From Dactylosporangium sp. AC04546 (GTDB lineage Bacteria > Actinomycetota > Actinomycetes > Mycobacteriales > Micromonosporaceae), in assembly GCF_022095675.1 (NCBI RefSeq), contig NZ_JAHYSG010000018.1:1-64000 (forward strand): a DNA stretch of 64,000 nt. Direction: 5' to 3'. A model generated the notes under the pieces. It did not search any database, was not told where the DNA came from, and saw only the letters and a program-made list of their open reading frames with translations. Shown one piece after another: positions 16,950-25,073 of the stretch (position 1 is the stretch's first letter; every line of letters starts with the position of its first letter). Position numbers and translations under genes: made by a program.

Positions 16950-17705
16950 TTAACCGCTCCCGGGGATCGGCCGCCACGTCGCGTACTTCGCCGCGCGGCC
17001 GTCACCGGAGGACCGCCCGCCGACCCGCCGGCGGACCCAGGGCAGCACGTGCTCGCGGTAGTAGCGGGCCTCGGTGAGCAGCCCCTTGGCCGCCACCGGC
17101 CCCGGGTCGATGCGGTGCGCCTCACCCGGGTGGCCGAGCGCGTTGAGCACCAGCCCGGCGACCCGCTGGTGGCCGGCGGCGTTGAGGTGGAGGCGGTCGG
17201 GCGACCAGTACGGCCCGCGGCGGACCTCCTCGTCGCCGAAGCAGTTGACGAACAGCAGGCCGTGCCGCGCGGTCAGCTCGGCGACGGCCGCGGTGAGCGC
17301 CTCGCCCCGCCGGTGCATCACCCGCCCGAACGGCAGCCGGGCCGACGGGTCGGCGCCGCTGAGCACGACGAGCCGCACGCCGGCCTCGGCACAGCGCACG
17401 ATCGCCTGCTCGGTGAGCGCGACCAGCCGGGCCAGGTCGGTGCCGGGGCGCATCATGTCGTTGCCGCCGCCATTGAGCGTGATCATCGTCGGCGCCGGCG
17501 ACATCGCCAGGGCCACGTCGAGCTGCTCGGTCACGATCGGCTCGAGCAGGCGGCCGCGGATCGCCAGGTTGGCATACTGCACGGTCTCGCTCGACGCCTC
17601 GGCGAGCCCCGCCGCCACCAGGTCGGCCCAGCCGCGGGTCGTCCCGTCCGGCAGCTCGTCGCCGACTCCCTCGGTGAAGCTGTCCCCGATCGCCACGTAT
17701 CGCAT
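16950..17705 (-). CDS. SGNH/GDSL hydrolase
   Basis: A 251-residue protein when started at ATG 17705 (MRYVAIGDSFTEG); a GTG 12 nt upstream is also possible. The four SGNH blocks are visible: GDSFTEG with the nucleophile Ser, a Gly in block II (LAIRGRLLEP), GGGNDMM, and SPDRLHLNAAGH with the catalytic Asp-His. It has no signal peptide, so it probably acts in the cytoplasm as an esterase or lipase on a small acylated substrate. It is followed by the Sufu gene. Confidence 0.87.
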   Translation of the reverse strand: MRYVAIGDSFTEGVGDELPDGTTRGWADLVAAGLAEASSETVQYANLAIRGRLLEPIVTEQLDVALAMSPAPTMITLNGGGNDMMRPGTDLARLVALTEQAIVRCAEAGVRLVVLSGADPSARLPFGRVMHRRGEALTAAVAELTARHGLLFVNCFGDEEVRRGPYWSPDRLHLNAAGHQRVAGLVLNALGHPGEAHRIDPGPVAAKGLLTEARYYREHVLPWVRRRVGGRSSGDGRAAKYATWRPIPGSG

Positions 17706-17789
17706 ATCGGTTCCCACTGTAGACCCCAGGATTCTGGGATGGTCATCTCACCCCTCGGCCTGCGACGGTCGTAACAGGAGGTGAGAGCC

Positions 17790-17912
17790 ATGACCGACGA
17801 CTTCGGTCACCTCGTGCGGCGGACGCCCGCCGCGGTGGTGCGGCCGCGCTCGGCCGAGGAGGTCGCCCACGCGCTCAGGACCGGCCCGGTCACGGCCGCC
17901 GGGCGCGGGCGG
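17790..17912 (+). pseudogene. N-terminal remnant of a FAD-binding oxidoreductase
   Basis: ATG at 17790 has a strong AGGAGG site 8 nt upstream. Its first ~41 codons read as the start of a FAD-linked oxidase of the cytokinin-dehydrogenase/BBE type (DDFGHLVRRTPAAVVRPRSAEEV, then VTAAGRGR where the family has the flavin-contacting ARG-G-H segment). Similarity stops there, and a different gene begins in another frame at 17987. The rest of the oxidase is absent, so this is a 5' fragment left by a deletion. Confidence 0.6.
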
Positions 17913-17986
17913 CCCCGTACCCCGGCCCGCCATCACCCGCGCACGCATGACGGATGTCATTGCGGGGGCGCTGCACAATCGCGGCC

Positions 17987-18574
17987 ATGGACGAACCGGA
18001 GAGCGCCGCCCTCACGCCCGCGAAGCGCTTCGAGACGATGTTTCCCGCGCTCGTGGCGCTCGTGGCCAGCCTCGCCGGTGCGCTCGTCGGCGGATGGACG
18101 ACCTATGCCGCAGCGCAGGCGGGCAACCGCGCGGCGGCGGACGCGCAGCGCGAGTCGGTGGTCCAGGCGCGGCAGGACGAGCTCACGAAGCTGCGCATCG
18201 AGGCGTACCGCGCGTTCCTCACCGGCTTTGACGCCACCATTGACGCCCAGCAGGCCGCGATCCGCGCGTGCGATTCGGCCACCGCCGACTGCGAAACCGC
18301 GAAGCTGCACCAGCTGGAGGTCTCGATCGGGCTGGAGCGGGCCGCCGACGGCGTCGTGGTCTACGGCACCACCGCGGGGCTCCGGCTCACCAACGAGCTC
18401 ATCCTCTGGGCGCAGCAGGGCGCGATCCAGGTCGCCGACGGCAAGTTCGCCGAGTACAAGGGTAAGCGCGCCGAGATCAGGGAGACCCGCGGGGAGTTCC
18501 AGAAGCAGATGTGCCTGGACGTGAACCCGGCGCCGCGCCTTGACTGCGGGGAGATCCGGCCGCGCCCGTCATGA
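17987..18574 (+). CDS. Small membrane-anchored hypothetical protein
   Basis: A 195-residue protein starting at ATG 17987 (MDEPESAALTPAKRF). One membrane segment is predicted at ~17-40 (FPALVALVASLAGALVGGW), followed by an alanine/glutamine-rich helix (AAAQAGNRAAADAQRESVVQ) that may form a coiled coil. The C-terminal half contains four Cys residues. It is not assigned to a family. Its last 6 nt overlap the end of the convergent XRE gene. It sits directly behind the truncated FAD oxidase. Confidence 0.6.
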   Translation: MDEPESAALTPAKRFETMFPALVALVASLAGALVGGWTTYAAAQAGNRAAADAQRESVVQARQDELTKLRIEAYRAFLTGFDATIDAQQAAIRACDSATADCETAKLHQLEVSIGLERAADGVVVYGTTAGLRLTNELILWAQQGAIQVADGKFAEYKGKRAEIRETRGEFQKQMCLDVNPAPRLDCGEIRPRPS

Positions 18575-19756
18575 CGGCCGGCCCAGTGCGTCGACCGCGG
18601 CCAGGCCGCCGGCCAGGGTGTCCAGGGCCTCCTCGGCGCGGCCGGTCGTGGTGAGGTGGTCGGCCAGGGCGAGCACCGCGTCGGCCAGGTCGCGGCGCGG
18701 GCCCGCCGGCTTGAGCAGGGCGATCGCCGCGCGCAGGTGGCCCTCGGCCGACCCGGCGTCGAGAAGGGCCCGCGCGCGGTGGACCGCCGCCGTGTCGAAC
18801 GGGACGTCCGCCAGCAGCGCGGCCGCGGTTGCCGGGCTGCCCAGGGCGCGGTACGTGACGGCGAGGTCCGCGGCAAGATCGGGGTCGCCCGGCAGGCCGG
18901 CCAGCGCCGCGGTGAGGTCGGCCAGCGCGCCCCCCAGGTCGCCGGCGGCCAGCCTGGACCGGCCGCGGAGGCGGCGCATCTCGGCGATCGGTCCAGCCAG
19001 CCAGTCCGCCAGGCGCGCCTGGCGGGCCGCGTCCAGGGCCGCCGCGGCGCCGGTCGGGTCGCCGGTCGCGGCCAGCGTGCGGGCCACGGTCAGGTGCAGC
19101 TCGGCGGCGCGGGCCGGATCGCCGGCGGGCGCGAGCTCCAGGGCCGCCGCGACGGCGGGGCCGGCGTCCTCGCCGAGGTCGTTCTGACAAAGACCAAGCA
19201 GCGTCTGTACCGCCAGCAGGGCGCCCGGCGCCGGAAGCCCGGCGCGGACCAGCTCGTCGCGCAGCGCGCCGAGCAGGTAGGCCGCGTAGCCCGGGTCGCC
19301 CTGGCGGCGGGCGCACCAGGCGCGACCGGCGACCGCGGCGGCGCGGTGGTGGGGCGGGGCGTCGGCGAGGAGGCGGTGGGCGCGTTCGAAGTGGGCGGCG
19401 GCGGTGTCCACTGCGGACTCGAGCCGACCGAGGACGATCGACGCCTCCGCCCGCCGCTCGCCGGGCTCGGTGGAGGACGCGGCGATCCCGGAGTACCACT
19501 GCTGCGAATGGCTCATCGTGAGCAGCTCGATGTCGAGCTCGAGCGCCTCGCCGGGGCGGCGGCCGGTGGTCAGCTCGGCGACGTCGACGGACAGCCGGGC
19601 GGCGAAGTGGGCCAGCGCGTCGCTCGACGGGACGCGGTGGCCGTTCTCGACCGAGGAGACGTACGCGGCCGTGTAGTTGGGCTCGGCCAGGTCGCGCTGC
19701 GTGAGGCCGCGGCTGGTGCGCAGCGCGAGGATGCGCGCGCCGATGCCGGTCGTCAT
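18569..19756 (-). CDS. XRE-family regulator with TPR-like C-terminus (second of a pair)
   Basis: A 395-residue protein. ATG at 19756 overlaps the stop of the upstream XRE gene (ATGA). The N-terminal helix-turn-helix spans ~8-62 (LALRTSRGLTQRDLAEPNYTAA, YVSSVENGHRVPSSDAL). Roughly 300 residues of helical TPR-like repeats follow, an architecture used by actinobacterial regulators that sense a ligand or peptide with the repeats. It is a diverged paralogue of its upstream neighbour and is co-transcribed with it. Confidence 0.82.
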   Translation of the reverse strand: MTTGIGARILALRTSRGLTQRDLAEPNYTAAYVSSVENGHRVPSSDALAHFAARLSVDVAELTTGRRPGEALELDIELLTMSHSQQWYSGIAASSTEPGERRAEASIVLGRLESAVDTAAAHFERAHRLLADAPPHHRAAAVAGRAWCARRQGDPGYAAYLLGALRDELVRAGLPAPGALLAVQTLLGLCQNDLGEDAGPAVAAALELAPAGDPARAAELHLTVARTLAATGDPTGAAAALDAARQARLADWLAGPIAEMRRLRGRSRLAAGDLGGALADLTAALAGLPGDPDLAADLAVTYRALGSPATAAALLADVPFDTAAVHRARALLDAGSAEGHLRAAIALLKPAGPRRDLADAVLALADHLTTTGRAEEALDTLAGGLAAVDALGRPS

Positions 19757-21042
19757 GCGAGTCTCGTGGCGGCCTGCAGGCCGCGCCGGAAACTCTCGGC
19801 CGCGCCCGCGAGGTCGCCGGTGGCGCGCTGCTGCTCGCCGAGCAGCCGGCTGGTGGTGACCAGCTCGGCGGCCAGGCCGGCGGCGGCGTAGCGGTCGGCC
19901 GCGCTGCGCAGCAGGCGCTCGGCGTCGGGGGCGCCCCGCGCCGCGGCGATCCGGCCGAGCAGCCGGTCGGCCTCGGCCATGCACTCGACGTGATGGGTCT
20001 GGCGGCAGATGTCGGCGGCGGCCCGGGCCAGCCGCTCGGCCTCGTCGAGAGCCCCCTCCAGCCGGCGTACCTCGGCCAGCTCCAGCGTCGCGCCCGCGTG
20101 GTCCTGCACCGCGCCGACGTCGCCGAGGACCGTGCGGGCCCGCTCGAAGCAGTCGGCGGCCTCGCCGGCCCGGCCGACGCGGCGCAGCACGTACCCGCGG
20201 GCCCACTCGCAGATGCCGATCTCGCGGGTCAGCCCGAGGTCGGTGTAGATGGCCAGGGCCTCGCCGAGCAGCCGCTCGGTCTCGGCCAGGTCATGCTCGC
20301 GGCGCAGCTGGGCGACGGTGGCGATGAACTGGGCCACCCACTCGCGGTTCACCACGTGTGGCAGCAGCGGCAGGGCCTCGCGCTCCAGCCGGCGGGCCCG
20401 CTCGCGCCAGTCCTGCTCCAGGAACGTGTAGACGAGCGCGGTGGTCAGCCGGACCTGGGCGTCTGGGTCCGGCTCGGCGGCGGCACGCACGGTGCGCAGC
20501 TCGGCCTCCAGCAGCGCCACGGCGGCGCCGGTCGCGCCGTCGATCTGCAGGCAGTAGGCCTGGCGGGCGCTCACGGCCGCGCGCAGGGCCGGCCGCCCTG
20601 GCGGCAGCATCGAGGCTGCTCGATCATAGGCAGCGGCGGCCTCCGCGACCCGGCCGCGATGCAGCTCGATCTCTCCGGTCAGCTGGACGGCCCGGCACCG
20701 CAGCTCGGGCAGCCCGTACCGCTCGGCCTCGCGCTCGGCTGCCTGCGCGATCTCCTGGACGGCGTCGGTCTCACCACGGGACAGGCGGACCCGGGCCTCG
20801 GCGAGCGTCCGGGCCAGCGCCTCGGCGGCGCCGGGCGGGCGGCCGTGCCGCAGATCGTCCGCGTCGACGTCGAGCCCGGCCGCGATGTGCGCGAGGGCCT
20901 CGTCGGTCGGCGCGCGGACCCCGGCCTCGACGGCAGCCAGGTAGGCGCGGGTGTACCGCGGCTCGGCCAGGTCCTTCTGGGTCAGGCCGCGGTCGAGCCG
21001 CAGCCGCCGCACGCGGGCGCCCAGCGTCTCGTCTTCCGTCAT
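19753..21042 (-). CDS. XRE-family regulator with TPR repeats (first of a pair)
   Basis: A 429-residue protein starting at ATG 21042. The HTH spans ~9-65 (RLDRGLTQKDLAEPRYTRAYLAAVEAG is its central segment, read here in parts: LTQKDLAEP, AYLAAVEAG). Tandem TPR-like repeats continue to the C-terminus. It is divergent from the S1 protease gene, and the 171-bp spacer holds a TTGACA/TACCGT promoter and a short palindrome. It may therefore control the protease as well as its own operon. Confidence 0.82.
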   Translation of the reverse strand: MTEDETLGARVRRLRLDRGLTQKDLAEPRYTRAYLAAVEAGVRAPTDEALAHIAAGLDVDADDLRHGRPPGAAEALARTLAEARVRLSRGETDAVQEIAQAAEREAERYGLPELRCRAVQLTGEIELHRGRVAEAAAAYDRAASMLPPGRPALRAAVSARQAYCLQIDGATGAAVALLEAELRTVRAAAEPDPDAQVRLTTALVYTFLEQDWRERARRLEREALPLLPHVVNREWVAQFIATVAQLRREHDLAETERLLGEALAIYTDLGLTREIGICEWARGYVLRRVGRAGEAADCFERARTVLGDVGAVQDHAGATLELAEVRRLEGALDEAERLARAAADICRQTHHVECMAEADRLLGRIAAARGAPDAERLLRSAADRYAAAGLAAELVTTSRLLGEQQRATGDLAGAAESFRRGLQAATRLA

Positions 21043-21059
21043 CGACTCACCTTGCCATG

Positions 21060-21088
21060 TTGACAGTCCCCGATGCGCGTCTTACCGT
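21060..21088 (+). promoter_or_regulatory. Promoter-like sequence for the S1 protease gene
   Basis: A consensus TTGACA (21060-21065) is followed after exactly 17 nt by TACCGT (21083-21088). The protease ATG lies 126 nt downstream. Confidence 0.5.
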
Positions 21089-21105
21089 TCACGCAACAGC
21101 GATAG

Positions 21106-21117
21106 TAACTACAGTTA
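21106..21117. promoter_or_regulatory. Short palindrome, candidate XRE operator
   Basis: TAACTACAGTTA has perfect 5-bp arms around AC. It lies ~18 nt downstream of the predicted -10 and ~65 nt before the XRE start on the other strand, a position where a repressor could block both promoters. Confidence 0.3.
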
Positions 21118-21213
21118 TCTCGCTTGTTGCGCGCGCCACCGGCGCCGGGATGCCGGGTTGAGCCTCCCCGTCCCGGTGCCGGTCTCCACCCCCGTCCGAA
21201 GGAAGGATCCGCG

Positions 21214-22536
21214 ATGCGCAAGACGTCACTGGTCCTGTGCGCGGTCGTGGCCACCGCCCTGGCCACGACCGCCGGCGCCCTGGCGTACGCCAACGCCGCC
21301 GGCAACGCACCGGCCACCGAGGCGGCCCCACCGGGCATCGCCCCGGCCGTGTTCAGCGCTATGCAGCGCGACCTGCACCTCACCCCCACCCAGGCGCGCA
21401 CCCGCCTGGCCAACGAAGACCGCGCGGCCCGCACCCAGCAGGTCCTGCGCAAGACCCTCGGCGGCACGTACGGCGGCACCTGGCTCTCGCCTGATGCCGG
21501 TACCGTCACCGTCGCCATCACCGACAACGCACAGGAACGGTTCGTCCGGGCGCTCGGCGCGGTCCCGTTCGTGGTGGCCCGCAGCGAGGCGCAGCTCGAC
21601 GCCGCCGTGGCGACCCTCGACCGGCACTCCGCCGCGGCGCCGCGCACGGTCAAGGGTTGGTACGCGGACCTCGCCACCAACTCCGTCGTCGTGCTGAGCT
21701 CGACCGGCGACGCCGGCGGCTTCCTCGCCGCCAGCGGGGTCGACCGGGCGGCCGTCCGGGTCGAGAAGACGAGCGAGGACCCTCGCCCGTACATCGACGT
21801 CATCGGCGGCAACGCCTACTACATCGGCAGCGGCACCCGCTGCTCGGTGGGCTTCTCGGTCAACGGCGGGTTCGTGACCGCCGGCCACTGCGGCACGACC
21901 GGCGCCCGCACGACCCAGCCGGGCGGAACGTTCCGCGGCTCCAGCTTCCCCGGCAACGACTACGCCTGGGTGCAGGTCGACGCCGGCAACACCCCGCGCG
22001 GCCTGGTCAACAACTACAGCGGCGGCAGCGTCGCGGTGGCCGGCTCGACCGAGGCCGCGGTCGGCGCGTCGGTGTGCCGCTCCGGCTCCACCACGGGCTG
22101 GCGGTGCGGCACGATCCAGCAGAAGAACGCCTCGGTGACGTACTCACAAGGCACGGTCACCGGCCTGGTCCGCTCCAACGCCTGCGCCGAACCGGGCGAC
22201 TCCGGCGGCTCCTGGATGTCGGGCAGCCAGGCGCAGGGCGTCACGTCCGGCGGCTCGGGCAACTGCACGAGCGGCGGCACGATGTACTACCAGCCGGTCA
22301 ACGAGATCCTCCAGGCCTACGGCCTGACCCTGGTCACCTCCGGCGGCGGCACCCCGACGCCCACGGCGACCTCGACGTCCAGCCCGCCGCAGGGCGGCAC
22401 CTGGGCGCCGTACACGAACTACGCGACCGGCGCGACCGTCACCTACGGCGGCACCACCTACCGCTGCCTGCAGGGACACACCTCGCAGGTGGGCTGGGAG
22501 CCCCCGAACGTCCCGGCGCTGTGGAGCGCCGTCTGA
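21214..22536 (+). CDS. Secreted S1 serine protease (streptogrisin/alpha-lytic type) with chitin-binding domain
   Basis: A 440-residue preproprotein. ATG at 21214 follows GGAAGGA, and a signal peptide opens it (MRKTSLVLCAVVATALATT). Residues ~45-180 are an alpha-lytic-type prodomain (AVFSAMQRDLHLTPTQARTR). The mature protease has the triad in FVTAGHCG, GNDYAWVQV and EPGDSGGSW. A Thr/Pro/Ser linker leads to a C-terminal CBM5/12-type domain (about 395-440, WAPYTNYATGATVTYGG, aromatic-rich). It is predicted to be exported as a zymogen, folded by the prodomain, and targeted to chitin or similar glycans. It is transcribed away from the XRE pair. Confidence 0.9.
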   Translation: MRKTSLVLCAVVATALATTAGALAYANAAGNAPATEAAPPGIAPAVFSAMQRDLHLTPTQARTRLANEDRAARTQQVLRKTLGGTYGGTWLSPDAGTVTVAITDNAQERFVRALGAVPFVVARSEAQLDAAVATLDRHSAAAPRTVKGWYADLATNSVVVLSSTGDAGGFLAASGVDRAAVRVEKTSEDPRPYIDVIGGNAYYIGSGTRCSVGFSVNGGFVTAGHCGTTGARTTQPGGTFRGSSFPGNDYAWVQVDAGNTPRGLVNNYSGGSVAVAGSTEAAVGASVCRSGSTTGWRCGTIQQKNASVTYSQGTVTGLVRSNACAEPGDSGGSWMSGSQAQGVTSGGSGNCTSGGTMYYQPVNEILQAYGLTLVTSGGGTPTPTATSTSSPPQGGTWAPYTNYATGATVTYGGTTYRCLQGHTSQVGWEPPNVPALWSAV

Positions 22537-22558
22537 CCTGGTTCTGGGAGGGGTAAGG

Positions 22559-22594
22559 GAGCGGGTCCGGCCATCAGGGGCGCCGGGCCCGCTC
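22559..22594. terminator. Bidirectional terminator between convergent genes
   Basis: GAGCGGGTCCGGC (22559-22571) pairs with GCCGGGCCCGCTC (22582-22594) with one G-T wobble and a 10-nt loop. It separates the protease gene from the convergent dienelactone hydrolase gene. Confidence 0.6.
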
Positions 22595-23361
22595 TACCCG
22601 ATGTTGACCTCTTCCAGGAAGGCGACCATCTCGCGCCAGCTCCTCCGGTCGGCGACCGGGTGGTAGGCAGGCGTGCCCGGTAGCGTGAAGCCGTGCTGCG
22701 CGCCGGAGTAGTTCGTCACCTGCCAGTCGAGCTCCGGGCGGGTGCGCAGCTCGTCCTGGAACGCTTCCACCGCGTCGTCCGGGACGACCGGGTCCGCCGC
22801 GCCGGTGGCGATCAGCAGTGACCCGCTGATCGCCGCCACGTCGGCGGGCTCGTGCGTGAGCAGGCGGCCGTGGAACGACACGGTGCCGGCGAGCGGCGCG
22901 CCCGTCCGGGCGAACTCCAGCGCCGCCGAGCCGCCGAAGCAGTAGCCGATGACCGAGATCCGGGCCGGGTCCACCGCGGGGTCCTTGGCGACCACGTCAT
23001 ACGCCGCCCGCACCCGCGCCCGCATGAGGTCGAGGTTGCCGTAGTACTTCCCGGCCTCGGCCGCCGACTCCTCGTGCCGGTCGAAGCGGCGGCCGGTGCC
23101 GTAGAGGTCGGCCGCGAACGCGAAGTAGCCCAGGCGGGCGAGCATCTGGGCGCGCGCCTTCGGGTACTCCCGCAGGCCCGTCCAGTCGTGGATCACCAGC
23201 ACGGCCGGCTTCGGCTCGACGATCGCGGTGTCGTGGGCCGCGTACCCCTCCAAGGGCTGGCCGTCGTGCTCATACGGCACGACGCGGTCCTCGATGCGGG
23301 CGCCGGCCCCGGCCGGCACCGTCTCGACGAGTTGCTGGTGAACGGCGGACAGCTCGGTCAT
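22594..23361 (-). CDS. Dienelactone hydrolase family protein
   Basis: A 255-residue cytoplasmic alpha/beta hydrolase. The DLH nucleophile elbow with a cysteine is clear (GYCFGGSAALEF), and the acid and base positions are plausible in ATGAADPVVPDDAV and GAQHGFTLPG. Family members hydrolyse dienelactones or related esters. ATG at 23361 lies 10 nt after the argS stop on the same strand, so the two are probably co-transcribed, although no shared function is apparent. Confidence 0.88.
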   Translation of the reverse strand: MTELSAVHQQLVETVPAGAGARIEDRVVPYEHDGQPLEGYAAHDTAIVEPKPAVLVIHDWTGLREYPKARAQMLARLGYFAFAADLYGTGRRFDRHEESAAEAGKYYGNLDLMRARVRAAYDVVAKDPAVDPARISVIGYCFGGSAALEFARTGAPLAGTVSFHGRLLTHEPADVAAISGSLLIATGAADPVVPDDAVEAFQDELRTRPELDWQVTNYSGAQHGFTLPGTPAYHPVADRRSWREMVAFLEEVNIG

Positions 23362-23371
23362 GAGCCTCAGG

Positions 23372-25003
23372 CTACATGCGCTCCGGGGCGGCGATCCCGA
23401 GCAGCCCCAACCCCGTGCGGAGGGTTTGGGCGGTGCGGTCGCTCAGCGTGAGCCGGCCGCCGTTTCCCAGCACACGGCAGTGCTCGTAGAAGGCGGAGAA
23501 GGCGGTCGCCAGGCCGAAGAGGTAGCCGGTCAGGTGATGGAACTCGAGCGTCTGACTCGTCGTGCGGATGACGGCCGGGAAGCGCAGCAGCTCCAGCGCC
23601 AGCCTGCGCTCGGCCGGATGCGCGATGGTCGGCTCCTCCCTGCCGGTGGTTGCTCGCTCGCCGATCGACCGGACCCGGGCGTGCGCGTATTGCAGGTAGA
23701 CGGACGTGTTGCCCTTCAGCGACAGCATCCGGTCGAAGTCGAGCACGTAGTCCTTGGCCCGGTCGTTGGACAGGTCCGCGTACTTCACCGCCCCGATGCC
23801 GACGGCCTCGCTGATCTCCGGGTCGGCGTTGTGGACGGCGGCCCGCCCGACCGCCTCGTCCAGCAGGTCGGCCAGTTTCACCGTGCCGCCCTCGCGGCTG
23901 CGCAGCAGCTTGCCGTCGGCGCCCAGCACCGAGCCGAAGCCGATGTGCTCCGCCCGCACCGGGGGCACCAGCCAGCCGGCCTCCCGGGCGGTCGCGAAGA
24001 CCAGTTGCAGGTGGAGGTGCTGGGGCTCGCCGATGAGGTACAGGATCCGGGTCGCCTTCAGGTCCTCGATCCGGTGCCGCAGGGCCGCGAGGTCGGTGGC
24101 GGCGTAGCCGTAGCCGCCGTCGCTCTTGCGCACGATCAGCGGCAGCGGGCCGCCGTCGCGGTTGGTGAACCCCTGCGGGAACACGCAGGCGGCGCCGTCG
24201 CTGTCGCTGGTGTCGAGGTCGCTGACGATGCCGTCCAGCTCGGCGTTGTAGCTGCTCTCCCCCGCGAAGTCCGCATCCTGCAACCGGACGCCGAGCCGCC
24301 CGTACATGGCCAGGAAGTGCCGCCGGGACGTCTCCATGACGGCCCGCCACAGCCGCAGCGTGTCCGCGTCACCGGCCTGGAGGAGCACGACCCGCTCACG
24401 GCTCTTCCGGCGGAACTCAGGCTCGGCGTCGAACCGCCGCCGCGCCTGCACGTAGAGCTCGCCGAGCTCGCTGATGCCGGCGCGCTCGTCGCCGGCGAGC
24501 TGCTCGATGAGCATCCCGAACGGCGTGCCCCAGTCGCCGAGGTGATTCTGCCGGATGACCCGATGGCCGAGAAACTCCAGCAGTCGTACCACAGCGTCGC
24601 CGATGACGGTCGACCGCAGATGACCGACGTGCATCTCCTTGGCGGCGTTCGGCCCCGAGTAGTCCACGACGACGGTCTCCGGCTCGTCCACTGTGGACAC
24701 GCCAAGCCGGTCGTCCAGTTCGTTGATGTTTCGTCCGAGCACCTCGTCAGCGAGCGTGAGGTTGATGAACCCGGGCCCGGACACCTCGATCTCACCGCAC
24801 AGATCGTCGAGGTCGGCATGGTCGAGCACCTTCGCGGCGAGCGCGCGGGGATCGGTCTTCAGCGACCGGGCCAGCCCGAGCGCGGCGCCGGACTGATAGT
24901 CGGCCCGCTGGGATCGCTGCACGGCAGGATCGACGGGCCCACCGGCCACGGCCGCGAACGCACGCGCAAGTCTGGCGTGCAGGAGCTGCTCGATGTCTGC
25001 CAT
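23372..25003 (-). CDS. argS: Arginyl-tRNA synthetase
   Basis: A 543-residue protein starting at ATG 25003 (MADIEQLLHARL). It charges tRNA-Arg with arginine. The class I HIGH-type motif appears as EMHVGHLRST (near residue 125). The ArgRS signature around MLSLKGNTSVYLQYAHAR is present, as is the DALR anticodon-binding C-terminus ending in GLLGIAAPERM. The N-terminal Add-1 domain is also present. It is slightly short for the family but complete. It lies about 2.4 kb from a tRNA-Arg gene. Confidence 0.95.
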   Translation of the reverse strand: MADIEQLLHARLARAFAAVAGGPVDPAVQRSQRADYQSGAALGLARSLKTDPRALAAKVLDHADLDDLCGEIEVSGPGFINLTLADEVLGRNINELDDRLGVSTVDEPETVVVDYSGPNAAKEMHVGHLRSTVIGDAVVRLLEFLGHRVIRQNHLGDWGTPFGMLIEQLAGDERAGISELGELYVQARRRFDAEPEFRRKSRERVVLLQAGDADTLRLWRAVMETSRRHFLAMYGRLGVRLQDADFAGESSYNAELDGIVSDLDTSDSDGAACVFPQGFTNRDGGPLPLIVRKSDGGYGYAATDLAALRHRIEDLKATRILYLIGEPQHLHLQLVFATAREAGWLVPPVRAEHIGFGSVLGADGKLLRSREGGTVKLADLLDEAVGRAAVHNADPEISEAVGIGAVKYADLSNDRAKDYVLDFDRMLSLKGNTSVYLQYAHARVRSIGERATTGREEPTIAHPAERRLALELLRFPAVIRTTSQTLEFHHLTGYLFGLATAFSAFYEHCRVLGNGGRLTLSDRTAQTLRTGLGLLGIAAPERM

Positions 25004-25073
25004 ACGCCACGGTACTGCCGGGCTCCGACGCCCTGCACCGCGTTTTTTCGCGCCCTTAGTTTCGGCGCCTTTC

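Noticed and set aside
17913..18524. Continuation of the truncated FAD-oxidase reading frame
   Set aside because: The frame stays open but loses all family similarity and overlaps a better-supported gene in another frame.
24687..24697. Recurring palindrome TCCACTGTGGA (also at 27519 and 37561)
   Set aside because: Only 11 bp, one copy lies inside argS, and the copies have no common position relative to genes; likely chance.
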